Source: MWAR01 sp036567845 (GTDB taxonomy: Bacteria; Muiribacteriota; Ozemobacteria; Ozemobacterales; Ozemobacteraceae). From it: DNA of 5,425 nt. Both the position numbers and the translations under genes were made by a program. Numbering within the stretch: the first letter of the stretch is position 1; each line of letters begins with the position of its first letter. Positions 5,070 through 5,425 of this stretch are shown piece by piece. Location of the stretch: positions 1-5,425 of the forward strand of contig DATCTT010000378.1 of NCBI GenBank assembly GCA_036567845.1. The letters are read 5' to 3'. The notes beneath the pieces are model-generated. The model was not told the DNA's origin and searched no databases. It saw only the letters and a program-made list of their open reading frames with translations.

Positions 5070-5425
5070 GCGGTCTGCCCATCGGTGACGATCCATTGGC
5101 GGGCCCGCCGGGTAACGATGAGCGCATCTCCCAGCGGGGTGAGGACGTTCACGAGCAGAAGGGCGGAGAAGCCCGCGGGAATGGCGCCCTGGACCGGCAC
5201 GAGCAGAACGTGGAAGAGCCCGAACAGAAGGCCGCCCGGAAGCCGCATTGCCGGCGTTCGCGCCAGCGAGAACGGATCGAGGCCGGCAACCGCGAGCGCG
5301 GTCAGAAAGCCGCCCCCGGGGATGATCGTCTCCAGCAGGGGGCTGGGCACCGTCCGGCCCGTGAGACGCTGGACGGCCAGGGCGAGAAGCAGGCCGCCGA
5401 TGGCTCCGGCGGGAAAGGTCCCGTG
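5066..5425 (-). CDS. nqrB: Na+-translocating NADH:quinone reductase subunit B, C-terminal fragment (RnfD/NqrB family)
   Basis: The last 119 codons of a gene that continues past the right edge; the frame is open from base 5425 to the TGA at 5068-5066. A GTG at 5350 is internal, not a start. The fragment is strongly hydrophobic with about four membrane segments and a short basic C-terminal tail. Weak but ordered similarity to the NqrB/RnfD C-terminus is visible: a PGGGFL...LDPFSLART stretch at the place of the usual TDPVS motif, then AGFSALLLVNVLTPLGDAL aligning with the family's EGMMLAILFANLFAPLFD. The Asp at fragment residue 100 lies 19 residues from the end and matches Vibrio NqrB D397, an Na+-uptake residue. 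The FMN-bearing S/TGAT site of NqrB would lie outside the window. The assignment rests heavily on its position directly before nqrC with a 4-base overlap. Confidence 0.82.
   Translation of the reverse strand, partial: HGTFPAGAIGGLLLALAVQRLTGRTVPSPLLETIIPGGGFLTALAVAGLDPFSLARTPAMRLPGGLLFGLFHVLLVPVQGAIPAGFSALLLVNVLTPLGDALIVTRRARQWIVTDGQTA

Noticed and set aside
5070..5096. Longer nqrC start at ATG 5096
   Set aside because: The nine extra residues overlap the end of nqrB; the ATGA overlap at 5069 matches the other junctions.

Overview
The window is GC-rich bacterial DNA carrying two divergently oriented blocks that converge on a shared hairpin near position 1316. The organism cannot be named from this stretch. 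A Na+-pumping NQR complex, a signal-peptide protein and dense, overlapping genes fit a GC-rich, probably diderm bacterium with a sodium-linked respiratory chain. No tRNA, rRNA, CRISPR array or insertion sequence is visible.

Left block (+ strand, 1-1271): one gene, open to the left window edge, encodes an unusual two-domain protein. It has an N-terminal HAD phosphatase resembling the polynucleotide 3'-phosphatase (PNK3P) branch, an Ala/Pro/Thr-rich linker, and a complete cyclophilin-type peptidyl-prolyl isomerase.

Right block (- strand, 5425 down to 1355): the last five genes of an nqr operon in the canonical order nqrB (C-terminal part only, cut by the right edge), nqrC, nqrD, nqrE, nqrF. 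They are fused by start/stop overlaps (ATGA three times, TGATG once), so they are almost certainly co-transcribed and translationally coupled. Together they would form most of the complex that oxidises NADH at NqrF (FAD, 2Fe-2S), passes electrons through the NqrD/NqrE membrane cluster and the covalent FMNs of NqrC and NqrB to quinone, and exports Na+. Several subunits have Rnf-like or divergent features: a short NqrC, an RnfA-like stretch in NqrE, no acidic residue in the NqrD segment where Vibrio has D88, and a shortened FAD domain in NqrF.

After nqrF, 76 bases later on the same strand, lies a secreted protein of unknown family (start 2068). Its frame is interrupted by a single TAG at 1532-1534 and then continues as good coding sequence for 58 more residues to a TGA at 1355. 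A strong intrinsic terminator (1296-1332) follows that second stop by about 22 bases. The layout suggests the original gene ended at 1355 and that the TAG is a nonsense mutation, a sequencing error or, less likely, a recoded codon.
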